Shown here in pieces: positions 1-8,462 of a DNA stretch of 35,712 nucleotides. Both the position numbers and the translations under genes were made by a program. The DNA comes from Vulcanimicrobiota bacterium. Its GTDB lineage: Bacteria; Vulcanimicrobiota; Vulcanimicrobiia; Vulcanimicrobiales; Vulcanimicrobiaceae. The notes under the pieces are model-generated. The model saw nothing but the letters and a program-made list of their open reading frames with translations, was not told where the DNA came from and did no database searches. The stretch lies in assembly GCA_019240755.1 (NCBI GenBank), contig JAFAXS010000157.1:1-35712 (forward strand). The letters run 5' to 3'. Position 1 is the first letter of the stretch; each line of letters starts with the position of its first letter.

Positions 1-133
1 CCGCCGCGGGCTCCAAGCCGTCGCCGATTTCGTACACGATGCCGCGGAGGATGCGCACGTCGCGCAGCCCATCGAGCGGCAACGACGGATCGACCAATCG
101 TCCGCCTTTGATCAACAGGCTGCCGCGGCTCAT
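1..133 (-). CDS. pyrC: Dihydroorotase, N-terminal part (cut by window edge)
   Basis: Only the first 44 codons lie in the window. They read MSRGSLLIKGGRLVDPS and continue with a beta-rich segment, the usual N-terminal strand pair of amidohydrolase-superfamily dihydroorotases, which cyclise carbamoyl-aspartate in pyrimidine synthesis. The catalytic metal ligands lie outside the window. The ATG overlaps the stop of the aspartate carbamoyltransferase gene in an ATGA arrangement, so the two are probably translationally coupled. The position after pyrR-pyrB fits the usual pyr operon order. An inactive pyrC-like subunit, known in some pyrB-pyrC pairs, cannot be excluded from this fragment. Confidence 0.8.
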   Translation of the reverse strand, partial: MSRGSLLIKGGRLVDPSLPLDGLRDVRILRGIVYEIGDGLEPAA

Positions 134-1035
134 CGCCGCCCGTTAACCAAGAAGTCGAGAACGGCCATGCGGATGCCGACGCCATGATGCACTTGCTTGA
201 GGTAGCGCCATCCGGCAAACTCCAAGACGGAGTCGTCGAGCTCCATGCCGCGATTATAGGGCCCGGGATGCATGACGATCGCCTCGCTGCGAAGCTGCGC
301 GAGGCGGCGCTCGTCCAGGCGATACCCGCTGACGTACTCTTCATCGGTAATGGGCATCTCGACGAAGCGCTCCCGCTGAATGCGCAGCAGCACAATCGCG
401 TCCAACTGCGGGAGGACGCCGTCGAAGTCTCGCTCGATGGTGATGCCTTCGTCGGCGTAATCGTGCGGCAGAAAGCATTCCGGTCCGATCAAGACGACCG
501 CTGCGCCGAGGCGTTGCAGGCCGCGAATGGTCGAATGTGCGACCCGGCTGTGCAGAACGTCACCCACGATCCCAACGGAACGCCCCTTCAGCTCGCCAAA
601 CTCTTCCAAGAGCGTGTAGATGTCGAGTAGTGCCTGCGTGGGATGGGCGTGAACGCCATCACCCGCGTTCACCACGTGGCCGTCGAATGCCAGCGCGACG
701 CGCTGCGGAAACCCCGGCTCGTGGTGGCGCACGACGATAATCGAAACGCCGAGCGCGCCAAGCGTGAGCGCGGTATCTTCGAGCGTCTCCCCCTTCGTCG
801 CGAGGCTCAGGTCTCTTGGAGCGAGGTTGACAACCGCTGCGCCCAACCGCAACTCGGCGAGGTTGAACGACGTGAACGTGCGCGTGCTCTCTTCGAAAAA
901 CATGTTGACGCAGCCGAAGCCGTCGAGCAGCGCCCCCGGTGGCGCGGCCTCGAACTGTTCCGTGCGCTCGAAAACATAGGCCAGCTCCCGCGGCGTCAGG
1001 TCGTCCAGGTCGATCAGGCTCCGGCGTATTCGCAC
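130..1035 (-). CDS. pyrB: Aspartate carbamoyltransferase catalytic subunit
   Basis: 301 residues, a normal length for the catalytic chain. It transfers the carbamoyl group from carbamoyl phosphate to aspartate, the committed step of pyrimidine synthesis. The carbamoyl-phosphate loop is STRTF (residues 50-54), preceded by FFEE where most relatives have FFEP. The SKGET-like loop with Lys is present as TKGET (80-84), HPTQALLD is at 131-138, a GDVLHSRVA segment at 158-166, and the aspartate-side MHPGPYNRG at 255-263. No regulatory pyrI is seen nearby. The gene starts 2 nt after the pyrR stop and overlaps pyrC by 4 nt, so it sits inside the pyrimidine operon. Confidence 0.96.
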   Translation of the reverse strand: MRIRRSLIDLDDLTPRELAYVFERTEQFEAAPPGALLDGFGCVNMFFEESTRTFTSFNLAELRLGAAVVNLAPRDLSLATKGETLEDTALTLGALGVSIIVVRHHEPGFPQRVALAFDGHVVNAGDGVHAHPTQALLDIYTLLEEFGELKGRSVGIVGDVLHSRVAHSTIRGLQRLGAAVVLIGPECFLPHDYADEGITIERDFDGVLPQLDAIVLLRIQRERFVEMPITDEEYVSGYRLDERRLAQLRSEAIVMHPGPYNRGMELDDSVLEFAGWRYLKQVHHGVGIRMAVLDFLVNGRR

Positions 1036-1037
1036 GC

Positions 1038-1574
1038 CTAGCCGTCTTCCGAGATGGTGACCTGATCCGACTCCGTCCGTTGCGGCTGCAACGCGACGCG
1101 CACGCGCTCTCGCGGCAGCGTCGGAACGAAGCGCCCGACGTAATCGGCGCGGATCGGCAGCTCACGCAGGCCTCGGTCAATGAGCACACAGAGCCGCATC
1201 GCCGCCGGACGCCCGAGATCGGTGACCGCGTCGAGGGCGGACCGCACGGTGCGTCCGGTGTAGAGTACGTCGTCCACGATGACGACGGTGCGGCCCGGAA
1301 GGTCCACCGGAATCCGCGAGTCGGGCAACTCGTGCGTGACTCGGTCGTCTCGATAGAGGTTGATGTTGAGAAACCCGAGTGCGGGCGCGCAGCCGCTGAT
1401 CCTTTCTATATCCGCCGCGAGCCGAATGGCCAGCGCCTCTCCGCCGCGCCGAATGCCGAGCAGCACGAGGCCGTCTTGTGACTCCTCAGGCTCGAGAATT
1501 TGATGCGCGAGTCGCGCGATAATTCGCGCGATCTCGTTGCCGCCGATCAAGATCCGGCTCTCCGTACCGCTCAC
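1038..1574 (-). CDS. pyrR: PyrR: pyr operon regulator / uracil phosphoribosyltransferase
   Basis: 178 residues, typical of PyrR, which binds pyr mRNA in a UMP-dependent way and can also make UMP from uracil and PRPP. The PRPP loop VVIVDDVLYTGRTVRSAL lies at about residues 96-113, with the upstream LGIRRGGEALA segment matching the flexible loop region of type I phosphoribosyltransferases. The start is GTG, overlapping the valS stop as GTGA. Because pyrR follows valS with no leader, the classical attenuator upstream of pyrR is missing here. Regulation, if any, must act elsewhere or through the long upstream transcript. The family assignment is firm; which of its two activities dominates is not visible. 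Confidence 0.93.
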   Translation of the reverse strand: MSGTESRILIGGNEIARIIARLAHQILEPEESQDGLVLLGIRRGGEALAIRLAADIERISGCAPALGFLNINLYRDDRVTHELPDSRIPVDLPGRTVVIVDDVLYTGRTVRSALDAVTDLGRPAAMRLCVLIDRGLRELPIRADYVGRFVPTLPRERVRVALQPQRTESDQVTISEDG

Positions 1575-4180
1575 GCGGGTTCTTTCAAAGCATGCAGCGC
1601 GGCTTCAACGCGCGCAAGCTCGGCGCGATAGCCGTCGAGTTTTTCGCGCTCTTTTGCAACGACGTTCGCGGGAGCCTTAGCCACGAATGACTCGTTGCCG
1701 AGCTTCCTTTCGCCGCGGTCGATCTCCATTTGCAACGTCTTGAGATCTTTCCGATAACGCTCCTCGAGAATGCCGCGCGGGGCGCGGACCGAGACGGCCG
1801 CCAGGGCCTCATCGAGCGTCTTTCCCACGGCGGCAGAGCGCTCCACCGTCGCCGCTGTCTGCAGCGCCAAGAGGTCGCAGAGCTCCTCGGGAACGTCCTC
1901 GGGGACGTCGATCTCGACGCGCGCTCGAGGATGGAGGCCGATCGCGGCGCGCACGTTGCGAACGCGCTCGACCGTCCGTTGCAAGCGCTCGAAATCCCGG
2001 GCGTCTCGATCGAACGTGGGCACTTCCTGCGCATCGGGCCATGCCGCAGTTACGATCGTCGGCCCATCGTGCGGAAGCGCGAGCCATACCTCTTCGCTGA
2101 TGAAGGGTGCTATCGGGTGCAGCACTCGCATGGCGTTATTCCAAACGAACGACAGCACACCGGCCCGCGTGGCGCGATTGGCCGAAGCCTTTGTCGCTTC
2201 CACATACCAATCGCAAAACTCGTACCAGATGAAGCGCCACACGGTCTCCGCCACGTTTCCGAAGTCGTAACGGGCAAGGAACGCGTCGACGGCGACGATC
2301 GTCTCGTGAAGGCGCGTAAGGATCCAACGGTCCGCATGCGTCAAGGTCTCGCGGGCGGGCAGAACCATCGCCTTGGGCAGGCCTTCCGGCAAGCCTACGA
2401 TGTAGCGCGTCGCATTCCACACCTTGTTGTTGAAGTTACGGGCCTCTTCGCAGCGAGACTCCTGGTAGCGCAGCTCCTGATTCTCAAGACGCATCTGCCG
2501 CAGAATCGACACGCGGGTCGCGTCGGCGCCGTACGTCTCCGCGAGGACCAGCGGATCGATCGCATTGCCGAGCGACTTCGACATCTTACGTCCCACTTCG
2601 TCGAAGACGGTGGGCGTGATCAGCACGTCGGGGAAGGGCACTCGCCCCATGAAGTGGAGCCCGAGCATCACCATGCGCGCGACCCACAGGAAAATGATCT
2701 CGCCGGCCGTGACCAGGACTTGGGACGGATACCAGCAGCGCAGCTCGGGCGTCGCATCGGGCCAGCCCAGGATCGAGAACGGCCAAATGCCGCTCGAAAA
2801 CCACGTGTCCATGGTATCGCTGTCGCGCCGCAAGGTGCGCGTACCGTATTGCCGCTGCGCCAGCTCGAGCGCCTCGTCTTCGCTTTCTGCGACGATCTCG
2901 TCGCCGGCGTCGGTGTACCAGACCGGAAGCTGATGGCCCCACCAGATTTGGCGCGAGACGTTCCAGTCGCGAATGTTGCGCAGCCAGTATTCGTAGGTCT
3001 TTCCGTGCCGCTCGGGCACGAACCGAAGCTTGCCCTCCTGGTATGCTTTCAATGCCGGCTCGGCCAGCGGCGCCATCTTGACGAACCATTGCAGGGACAG
3101 GAGGGGTTCGACGATATCGCCGGTGCGCTCGCTGATCGCGATCGCGTGACGATGCGGCGCGCTCGCCAGGAGCAGCCCCTCCGCGCGGAGTTCCTCGAGA
3201 ATGCGATCGCGCGCCGCGAAGCGACCGAGCCCCGCAAAGGTGCCCACATCCACGTCGGCTCCTGTTATGCGCGCGTCGAGGTCAATCACTCCAGGCATCG
3301 CGAGGCCGTGGCGAACGCCGATCTCGTAGTCGAGCGGATCGTGTGCGGGCGTCACCTTCACCGCGCCCGTTCCGAACTCCGGATCCACCGCGTCGTCGGC
3401 GATGACGGGAATCTCGCGCTGTAATAACGGAGGGAGCCACACGCTGCGTCCGATGGCGCCGGCGTAGCGCGAATCGCTTGGATGTACCGCGATCGCGACG
3501 TCGCCGAGCATCGTTTCGGGGCGCGTGGTGGCGATCTCGATGCCCGTGGACGTTTCGTCCCGATCGAACGGATAGCGAATGCGCCACAGGATGCCGTCGC
3601 GTTCGACGCGTTCCAACTCGGCGTCCGAGACCGTGGTCTGTCCGGCGGGATCCCAGTTGACGAGTCGAGTGCCGCGATAGATCAATCCCTCGCGGTAGAG
3701 CTGGACGAAGACCCGCCTTACCGCGGCCGAGAGACCTTCATCCATGGTGAAGCGCGAGCGCTGCCAGTCGGGCCCGAACCCGAGGCGCCGGAACTGCGTT
3801 TCGATTGCGCCGCCGTACGTGCGCGACCACTCCCAGGCGCGTTCGACGAATCGCTCGCGCCCCAGCGATTCCCGCCGCGTTCCCTCTCTTGCGAGCTCAC
3901 GCACCAAAACGGCCTCGGTCGCGATGGCGGCGTGATCGGTCCCGGGAAGCCAGTCGGCATTGTTGCCGAGCATCCGGTGGTAGCGCGTGAGCACGTCCAT
4001 CGCCGTGAACGTCGAGGCAGTCCCCAGATGAGCCCGCCCCGTCACGTTCGGCGGCGGCATGCAAATGATGAACGGCGGACGCGCCGCATCGGGCTCCGCG
4101 TGAAAATAACCGTTACGTTCCCAGCGTTCGTAAAGGCGCGGCTCGACCGCTGCGGGATCGTAGTGTTTCGGAAGGTCCAT
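1571..4180 (-). CDS. valS: Valyl-tRNA synthetase
   Basis: 869 residues, normal for bacterial ValRS, which charges tRNA-Val and edits threonine. Seen in order: the class I signature region PPPNVTGRAHLGTAS (residues 42-56), a large editing (CP1) domain at roughly 175-360, KMSKS at 532-536, the anticodon-binding domain, and a C-terminal coiled coil from about 810 rich in K, R and E (the ValRS tRNA arm). The HIGH signature reads HLGT at 51-54, so the usual second His is Thr, an uncommon change. The start ATG at 4180 precedes MDLPKHYDP, a normal N terminus. It lies downstream of clpX on the same strand after a 68-nt gap in which I see no T-box. Confidence 0.97.
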   Translation of the reverse strand: MDLPKHYDPAAVEPRLYERWERNGYFHAEPDAARPPFIICMPPPNVTGRAHLGTASTFTAMDVLTRYHRMLGNNADWLPGTDHAAIATEAVLVRELAREGTRRESLGRERFVERAWEWSRTYGGAIETQFRRLGFGPDWQRSRFTMDEGLSAAVRRVFVQLYREGLIYRGTRLVNWDPAGQTTVSDAELERVERDGILWRIRYPFDRDETSTGIEIATTRPETMLGDVAIAVHPSDSRYAGAIGRSVWLPPLLQREIPVIADDAVDPEFGTGAVKVTPAHDPLDYEIGVRHGLAMPGVIDLDARITGADVDVGTFAGLGRFAARDRILEELRAEGLLLASAPHRHAIAISERTGDIVEPLLSLQWFVKMAPLAEPALKAYQEGKLRFVPERHGKTYEYWLRNIRDWNVSRQIWWGHQLPVWYTDAGDEIVAESEDEALELAQRQYGTRTLRRDSDTMDTWFSSGIWPFSILGWPDATPELRCWYPSQVLVTAGEIIFLWVARMVMLGLHFMGRVPFPDVLITPTVFDEVGRKMSKSLGNAIDPLVLAETYGADATRVSILRQMRLENQELRYQESRCEEARNFNNKVWNATRYIVGLPEGLPKAMVLPARETLTHADRWILTRLHETIVAVDAFLARYDFGNVAETVWRFIWYEFCDWYVEATKASANRATRAGVLSFVWNNAMRVLHPIAPFISEEVWLALPHDGPTIVTAAWPDAQEVPTFDRDARDFERLQRTVERVRNVRAAIGLHPRARVEIDVPEDVPEELCDLLALQTAATVERSAAVGKTLDEALAAVSVRAPRGILEERYRKDLKTLQMEIDRGERKLGNESFVAKAPANVVAKEREKLDGYRAELARVEAALHALKEPA

Positions 4181-4248
4181 CGGTTGCCCAGCGTTCAGCG
4201 GCCGCTGCTACGCAGCCTCTTGCTGGCGAGGGCGGCGCACCCCGAGTA

Positions 4249-5514
4249 TTACGCCGGCATGTCTTTCTTGTGGTCGTGGTTATGATAGACCAGCGTCGGC
4301 GACTCTCTCTTTTCGATGACGTCTTTGTTGACGACGCATTTCTTCACGCCTTGCAACGACGGCAAGTCGTACATCACTTCCAACATCGTCTCTTCCAAGA
4401 TCGAGCGCAGACCGCGGGCCCCGGTCTTGCGGCTTTGCGCCTTGGTGGCGATCGCGATCAACGCCTCCTTGGTGAACTGCAGATCCACGCCGTCCATGTT
4501 GAGGATCTTCTGGAACTGGCGGACCAATGCGTTGCGGGGCTCCGTGAGGATACGCCGGAGCGCCAGCTCATCGAGCGCGTCGAGGGTCACGACGATGGGC
4601 AGGCGGCCGATAAACTCCGGGATCAGTCCGAAGCGCAGCAAGTCTTCCGGCATCAGCTGCGCGAGCAGCTTGCCGACGCGAACCTCTCGTTTACCCTCCG
4701 GCTGTGCGCGAAAGCCCATGTTGTTGGCGGCCACGCGCGATTCGATCATGCGCTCTAACCCGTCGAAGGCTCCCCCGCAGATGAACAACACGTTCGTCGT
4801 GTCAATTTGTATGAACTCTTGATGCGGGTGCTTGCGGCCGCCCTGCGGCGGCACGTTGGCCGTGGTTCCTTCGAGGATCTTCAGCAGAGCCTGCTGCACG
4901 CCCTCACCGGAGACGTCGCGGGTGATCGACGGATTCTCGCTCTTACGAGCGATCTTGTCGATCTCGTCGATGTAGACGATTCCCTTTTCGGCGCGCTTGA
5001 CGTCGTAGTCCGCTGCCTGGATGAGTTTGAGCAAGATGTTCTCGACGTCTTCGCCGACGTAGCCGGCTTCGGTGAGCGAGGTCGCGTCGGCCATCGCGAG
5101 CGGAACGTCGAGGATCTTGGCGAGGGTTTGCGCCAGGTAGGTCTTCCCTGACCCCGTCGGACCGACGAGCAGAATGTTTGATTTTTGCAGCTCCACGTCG
5201 TCGGCCGTACCGCCCGCGTTGATGCGCTTGTAGTGGTTGTAGACTGCGACGGCAAGTGATTTCTTGGCACGCTCTTGGCCGATCACATACTGATTGAGGA
5301 TGTGATTGATCTCTTTGGGTTTCGGTATGTTCCGAAGCCGCAGGTGCTCGTCGACGTTCTTATACAGCTCTTCTTCGATGATCTCGTTGCAGAGCTCGAT
5401 GCACTCGTCGCAAATATAGACGCCGGGGCCGGCGATAAGCTTGCGCACCTGCTCCTGCGACTTGCCGCAGAAACTGCATTTGAGTTGGCCCTTATCGTCC
5501 CCGAATCGGAACAT
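4249..5514 (-). CDS. clpX: ATP-dependent Clp protease ATP-binding subunit ClpX
   Basis: 421 residues, matching the family length. ClpX is the AAA+ unfoldase that feeds substrates to ClpP. The N-terminal zinc domain has Cys13, Cys16, Cys35 and Cys38. Walker A is GPTGSGKT (118-125), Walker B is VYIDEIDK, and the pore loop is GYVG within [12 protein letters not shown]. The ClpP-docking loop reads MGF (in NNMGFRAQ) where most bacteria have IGF, a conservative variant. The reading frame stays open upstream to 5874, but ATG 5514 is chosen because [17 protein letters not shown] is the standard start and AAGGAG lies 11 nt before it. It follows clpP directly. Confidence 0.97.
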   Translation of the reverse strand: MFRFGDDKGQLKCSFCGKSQEQVRKLIAGPGVYICDECIELCNEIIEEELYKNVDEHLRLRNIPKPKEINHILNQYVIGQERAKKSLAVAVYNHYKRINAGGTADDVELQKSNILLVGPTGSGKTYLAQTLAKILDVPLAMADATSLTEAGYVGEDVENILLKLIQAADYDVKRAEKGIVYIDEIDKIARKSENPSITRDVSGEGVQQALLKILEGTTANVPPQGGRKHPHQEFIQIDTTNVLFICGGAFDGLERMIESRVAANNMGFRAQPEGKREVRVGKLLAQLMPEDLLRFGLIPEFIGRLPIVVTLDALDELALRRILTEPRNALVRQFQKILNMDGVDLQFTKEALIAIATKAQSRKTGARGLRSILEETMLEVMYDLPSLQGVKKCVVNKDVIEKRESPTLVYHNHDHKKDMPA

Positions 5515-5525
5515 TCCGAACCGAT

Positions 5526-5531
5526 CTCCTT
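5526..5531 (-). promoter_or_regulatory. Shine-Dalgarno site of clpX
   Basis: AAGGAG on the minus strand, 11 nt before the ATG at 5514 and just downstream of the clpP stop. It settles the clpX start against the much longer open frame that runs back through clpP. Confidence 0.7.
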
Positions 5532-5540
5532 GCTCTGCTC

Positions 5541-6149
5541 TTACGCCGGTACCGGTAGACCTTGCCGGTTTTCGATGATCTGGTCGATTATCCCGTAATC
5601 CTTGGCCTCTTGGGCGGTCATGTAATAGTCGCGCTCTATATCCCTCAGCACCTGGTCCAGGGGTTTCTTGGTCGTCTGTTCGTAGATTCGTGCGACCGTC
5701 TGGCGGGTCGCGATCAGGTCCCGAGCGGCGATCTCCACGTCGGTGGCCTGTCCGCCGATCTGGGAGACCCAGGGTTGATGGATCACAATCTTCGAGTTCG
5801 GCAGCGCGTATCGCTTGCCGGGTGCGCCGCCGGTGAGCAGAATGGAGCCCATCGAGGCGGCGAAGCCCATGCAAATCGTCGCCACATCCGGTTTGATGAA
5901 ACGCATCGCGTCGTACATGGCGAGCCCTGCCGTAACGCTGCCTCCGGGGCTGTTGAGGTACATGTCGATGTCTTTGTCGGGATCTTCCTTCTCCAAAAAG
6001 AGAAGCTGCGCGATCACCAGGCTCGCCAAATGGTCGTCAACCGGGCCGCCCACGAAAACGATTCGGTCCTTCAGCAGACGAGAATAGATATCGTACGCGC
6101 GTTCGCCGCGCGCGGTCTGCTCGACGACCATCGGTACCAAGTGTCCCAT
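5541..6149 (-). CDS. clpP: ATP-dependent Clp protease proteolytic subunit ClpP
   Basis: 202 residues, typical for ClpP, the tetradecameric serine protease chamber. The catalytic triad is visible: Ser99 in GFAASMGS, His124 in IVIHQP, and Asp174 in IERDYYM. The N-terminal segment [20 protein letters not shown] is the normal axial loop and processing region, and LNSPGGSV (oxyanion strand) is at 65-72. It lies between tig and clpX on the same strand, the usual tig-clpP-clpX order, with 12 nt to tig and 26 nt to clpX. There is no second clpP copy in the window. Confidence 0.98.
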   Translation of the reverse strand: MGHLVPMVVEQTARGERAYDIYSRLLKDRIVFVGGPVDDHLASLVIAQLLFLEKEDPDKDIDMYLNSPGGSVTAGLAMYDAMRFIKPDVATICMGFAASMGSILLTGGAPGKRYALPNSKIVIHQPWVSQIGGQATDVEIAARDLIATRQTVARIYEQTTKKPLDQVLRDIERDYYMTAQEAKDYGIIDQIIENRQGLPVPA

Positions 6150-6162
6150 ACAACGGCCTTAA

Positions 6163-7422
6163 CTACGACGCCGGCCGCGGAGTTTCTTCGTTGAACCCCA
6201 CGGCGTTATCTATAAGGAAGTCAAGCGTCTTATTCCGGACGATTCCGTCGACAATGGATGCGACGTTGTTGCCGAGGGCCTTGCGGATTCGCCCAACCGG
6301 CTGCCCGTAACGCCGAGCGAGCACCTCGAGCTCCAGCGCGACGTCCGCCGGCGAGGCCGTGATCTTCTCGGCCTTTGCGATCTCTTCGATCAAGAGCGTC
6401 GCCTTGACGTTCGACTCCGCCGACGAACGCAGCGACTCCCGCATCTCGGGTTCCGCATTCTCCGGGAGGTCCTCGCTCATGCGTGAAACTTCGGCTTCGA
6501 CCAGCGAGGGCGGCAGCGGAAAGTCCGCCGCGGCGAGCAGCTGCGACATGATGGCGTTTCCCATGGCTTGACGCGCGCGGGCGGTCGCGATTGCTTCGAG
6601 CCGACGGCGCACGTCGGCACGAAGCTCGGCGATGCCTTGGTGGTTCGAGACTTGCTTTGCGAACTCGTCGTCGAGCGGGGGCAGCTCGTACTCCTTGAGG
6701 TCCTTCAGCGCGATCCTAAAGTCGGCGGTCTTACCGGCCAGTTCCGTTGCGCGATAGTCCGGAGGAAAATGCACTTCGACGCTTCTGCTCGCTCCGGCGC
6801 GCATGCCGACGATGCCGGAGAGAAACTCGGGGAGGAACCGCCCTTCGCTCAGCTCGACGATTTCGTTCTCGCCGCGTCCCCCTTCGAACGGTGTTCCGTC
6901 AACCTTGCCTTCGAAGTCGACCGTCGCGACGTCGCCCATCGCAGCCGGCCGGTCCACCGGAAGGAGCGTACCGCGTTCCTTCGCGAGGGCCGTCAGGCTA
7001 CGGTCCACGTCCGATTCGCTCACGCTTGCAGGCGGCCGCGCGACGGCAACGCCGCGATACGGCGGCAGAACGATCTCCGGCCGAACTTCGACCGTGGCCT
7101 TGAGCCTGCTCGGGCGCCCATCGGCCTCTTCCAGCACCTCGACGGTGGGGCGTTGTACGGGGCTCAGCGCGTGCTCTTCGAGCGCGCGGGCGTAGAGCTG
7201 CGGAACGACGTCGTCTACGGCTTGCGACGTTACCGCCTGGCTGCCGTAGTTCTGCTCGAAGATCTTGCGCGGAACTTTCCCCTTACGGAATCCCGGCAAC
7301 CGGACGTCCTTGGATAGCTTGCGAAACGCGCGCTCTTCGGCGGCGGCAAGCTCGTGATCGTCGATCGAGAATTCTAGCGCGACCTGCGTCGGCGCGATAC
7401 GAGTCAGCGTTGAGGTTCTCAT
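6163..7422 (-). CDS. tig: Trigger factor (ribosome-associated chaperone)
   Basis: 419 residues, typical. Trigger factor binds ribosomal protein L23 at the exit tunnel and shields nascent chains. The ribosome-docking signature GFRKGKVPR is at residues 44-52. A FKBP-like peptidyl-prolyl isomerase domain follows at about 150-240 (VDFEGKVDGTPFEGG, FPPDYRATELAGK), then the helical C-terminal arms. The ATG at 7422 is the only start that keeps the N-terminal strand intact, yet it lies only 8 nt (AATTATCT) from the mature 3' end of the tRNA-Gly gene. There is therefore no Shine-Dalgarno outside the tRNA, and the promoter must lie in or before the tRNA genes. Downstream genes are clpP and clpX. Confidence 0.96.
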   Translation of the reverse strand: MRTSTLTRIAPTQVALEFSIDDHELAAAEERAFRKLSKDVRLPGFRKGKVPRKIFEQNYGSQAVTSQAVDDVVPQLYARALEEHALSPVQRPTVEVLEEADGRPSRLKATVEVRPEIVLPPYRGVAVARPPASVSESDVDRSLTALAKERGTLLPVDRPAAMGDVATVDFEGKVDGTPFEGGRGENEIVELSEGRFLPEFLSGIVGMRAGASRSVEVHFPPDYRATELAGKTADFRIALKDLKEYELPPLDDEFAKQVSNHQGIAELRADVRRRLEAIATARARQAMGNAIMSQLLAAADFPLPPSLVEAEVSRMSEDLPENAEPEMRESLRSSAESNVKATLLIEEIAKAEKITASPADVALELEVLARRYGQPVGRIRKALGNNVASIVDGIVRNKTLDFLIDNAVGFNEETPRPAS

Positions 7423-7430
7423 AGATAATT

Positions 7431-7502
7431 AGCGGAAGACGAGATTCGAACTCGCGACCCTCGCCTTGGCAAGGCGATGCTCTACCACTGAGCTACTTCC
7501 GC
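7431..7502 (-). tRNA. tRNA-Gly (GCC)
   Basis: 72 nt on the minus strand with a complete cloverleaf. The acceptor stem GCGGAAG pairs with CTTCCGC, the discriminator is T, and the anticodon loop is CTTGCCAAG-like with anticodon GCC. The T arm carries the GTTCGAATC consensus. CCA is not encoded. The 3' end is 8 nt before the tig start codon, and tRNA-Leu(UAG) lies 34 nt upstream, so the three are probably on one transcript. Confidence 0.97.
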
Positions 7503-7536
7503 GCATAAACTCTCACAAGCAACTGCTCTCTGCCCG

Positions 7537-7618
7537 TGGGCAAGCAGAGACTCGAACTCTGACGGGTTGCCCCACTGGAACCTAAATCCAGCGCGTCTGC
7601 CAGTTCCGCCACTTGCCC
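7537..7618 (-). tRNA. tRNA-Leu (UAG)
   Basis: 82 nt, class II tRNA with a long variable arm. The acceptor stem GGGCAAG pairs with CTTGCCC, the discriminator is A, and the anticodon loop TTTAGGT contains UAG between CTGGA and TCCAG. The T arm has GTTCGAGTC. CCA is not encoded. The 5' end is only 18 nt from the stop of the upstream pentapeptide-repeat gene. Confidence 0.96.
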
Positions 7619-7636
7619 GGCGACCCCGGTTATTGG

Positions 7637-8350
7637 TCACGGCAGGACCGCACCCTGCAAAGGCGAGCCGGCCTTCTGGATCAGCGTTTTCGCGTCGACG
7701 AGAGTGCAGGCTCTGCGCGCGATCGGATCCTCGCACCTCATAACTTCGGCGAAGCTGGCAGCGGCGGTTTGGGCGTTGGCCATCGTGTCGCAACCGATTT
7801 GCGCTTTAGTCCCTTCGATCGTCTCCCAACACAGCACCGCCCCATCGAATCGGGTGCCGCGCAGATCGGCGCCCGACAGATCGACGGACAGCAATGTCGC
7901 CCCGGATAAGTCCCGCCCTGCCAGCTCCGCTCCGCTGAAGTTGCAACTCACGCACCCCGACAGGAGCGAACGTAGTTGTGCATCGTCGACTCTTGCTGCG
8001 AAGTTCTTGAAGTTTGCGGCCAACATTGTGACCTTCGTAAAGGTCGCCCCAGAAAGCTTCGCAGCGCTAAAGTTGCACGCCGTGCACTGTGCTCCATCGA
8101 AGGCGCCGTTCTCCAGGTTGGCGCCGTCGAAGTTAATCGCCACCAGCCGTGCGCCGCGAAACGAGGCGCCGCGCAGATCGGCCCCTTCGAAATTGACGCC
8201 GACGTACGTGCCGTCGTCGAAGATTGAACCCGCCAGGTTACCGCCCGCGAAATTACAGCCGCTACAAAATTTCGGCACGGCCGCGTCGCCGCGTTGAGGA
8301 CCGAGCAGCGAGAGAACTGCCACCGCAACGAAGCCGAGGGTAACCTTCAT
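7637..8350 (-). CDS. Secreted pentapeptide-repeat protein
   Basis: 237 residues. A signal peptide (residues 1 to about 24, MKVTLGFVAVAVLSLLG) is followed by repeated A(D/N)LxG/F-type pentapeptides, for example FEGADLRGASFRGARL and FDGANLENGAFDGAQC, up to about residue 180. These form a right-handed quadrilateral beta helix. Cysteines recur in the pattern CxxCNF (CSGCNF, CTACNF, CVSCNF), which suggests disulfides or metal binding outside the cytoplasm; that is inference. The C-terminal 60 residues are not repetitive. Function is unknown. It lies alone between a terminator hairpin (8366-8402) and tRNA-Leu, on the same strand. Confidence 0.82.
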   Translation of the reverse strand: MKVTLGFVAVAVLSLLGPQRGDAAVPKFCSGCNFAGGNLAGSIFDDGTYVGVNFEGADLRGASFRGARLVAINFDGANLENGAFDGAQCTACNFSAAKLSGATFTKVTMLAANFKNFAARVDDAQLRSLLSGCVSCNFSGAELAGRDLSGATLLSVDLSGADLRGTRFDGAVLCWETIEGTKAQIGCDTMANAQTAAASFAEVMRCEDPIARRACTLVDAKTLIQKAGSPLQGAVLP

Positions 8351-8365
8351 GCCGATGTGTTCACG

Positions 8366-8402
8366 AAAAAGCCCTGCAGGTTCCTATGGTGCTGCAGGGC
8401 TT
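8366..8402 (-). terminator. Rho-independent terminator of the small lipoprotein gene
   Basis: On the minus strand, AAGCCCTGCAG and CTGCAGGGCTT form an 11-bp perfect stem (8369-8379 with 8392-8402) with a 12-nt loop, followed by a run of five T (8366-8370, partly paired). It lies 60 nt after the lipoprotein stop and 16 nt before the pentapeptide-repeat gene start. Confidence 0.75.
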
Positions 8403-8414
8403 GGTTCTCGCGCG

Positions 8415-8439
8415 CGCTTCAGGCTCCGCACCTGAAGCG
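8415..8439. repeat. Perfect inverted repeat between lipoprotein stop and terminator
   Basis: CGCTTCAGG and CCTGAAGCG form a 9-bp perfect stem with a 7-nt loop. No T run follows on either strand. It precedes the terminator hairpin on the minus strand and may stabilise the 3' end of the lipoprotein mRNA or be an operator. Confidence 0.5.
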
Positions 8440-8462
8440 GCTGTCTAAGAGACGATCATCGT

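Noticed and set aside
1730-3424. Long plus-strand open frame (564 codons) opposite valS
   Set aside because: It is antisense to a full ValRS with intact motifs; the translation has no domain and is rich in Arg and His as expected of a GC-rich shadow frame.
5515-5874. N-terminal extension of clpX into clpP
   Set aside because: The extra 120 residues are out-of-frame clpP sequence; ATG 5514 has AAGGAG and the family N terminus.
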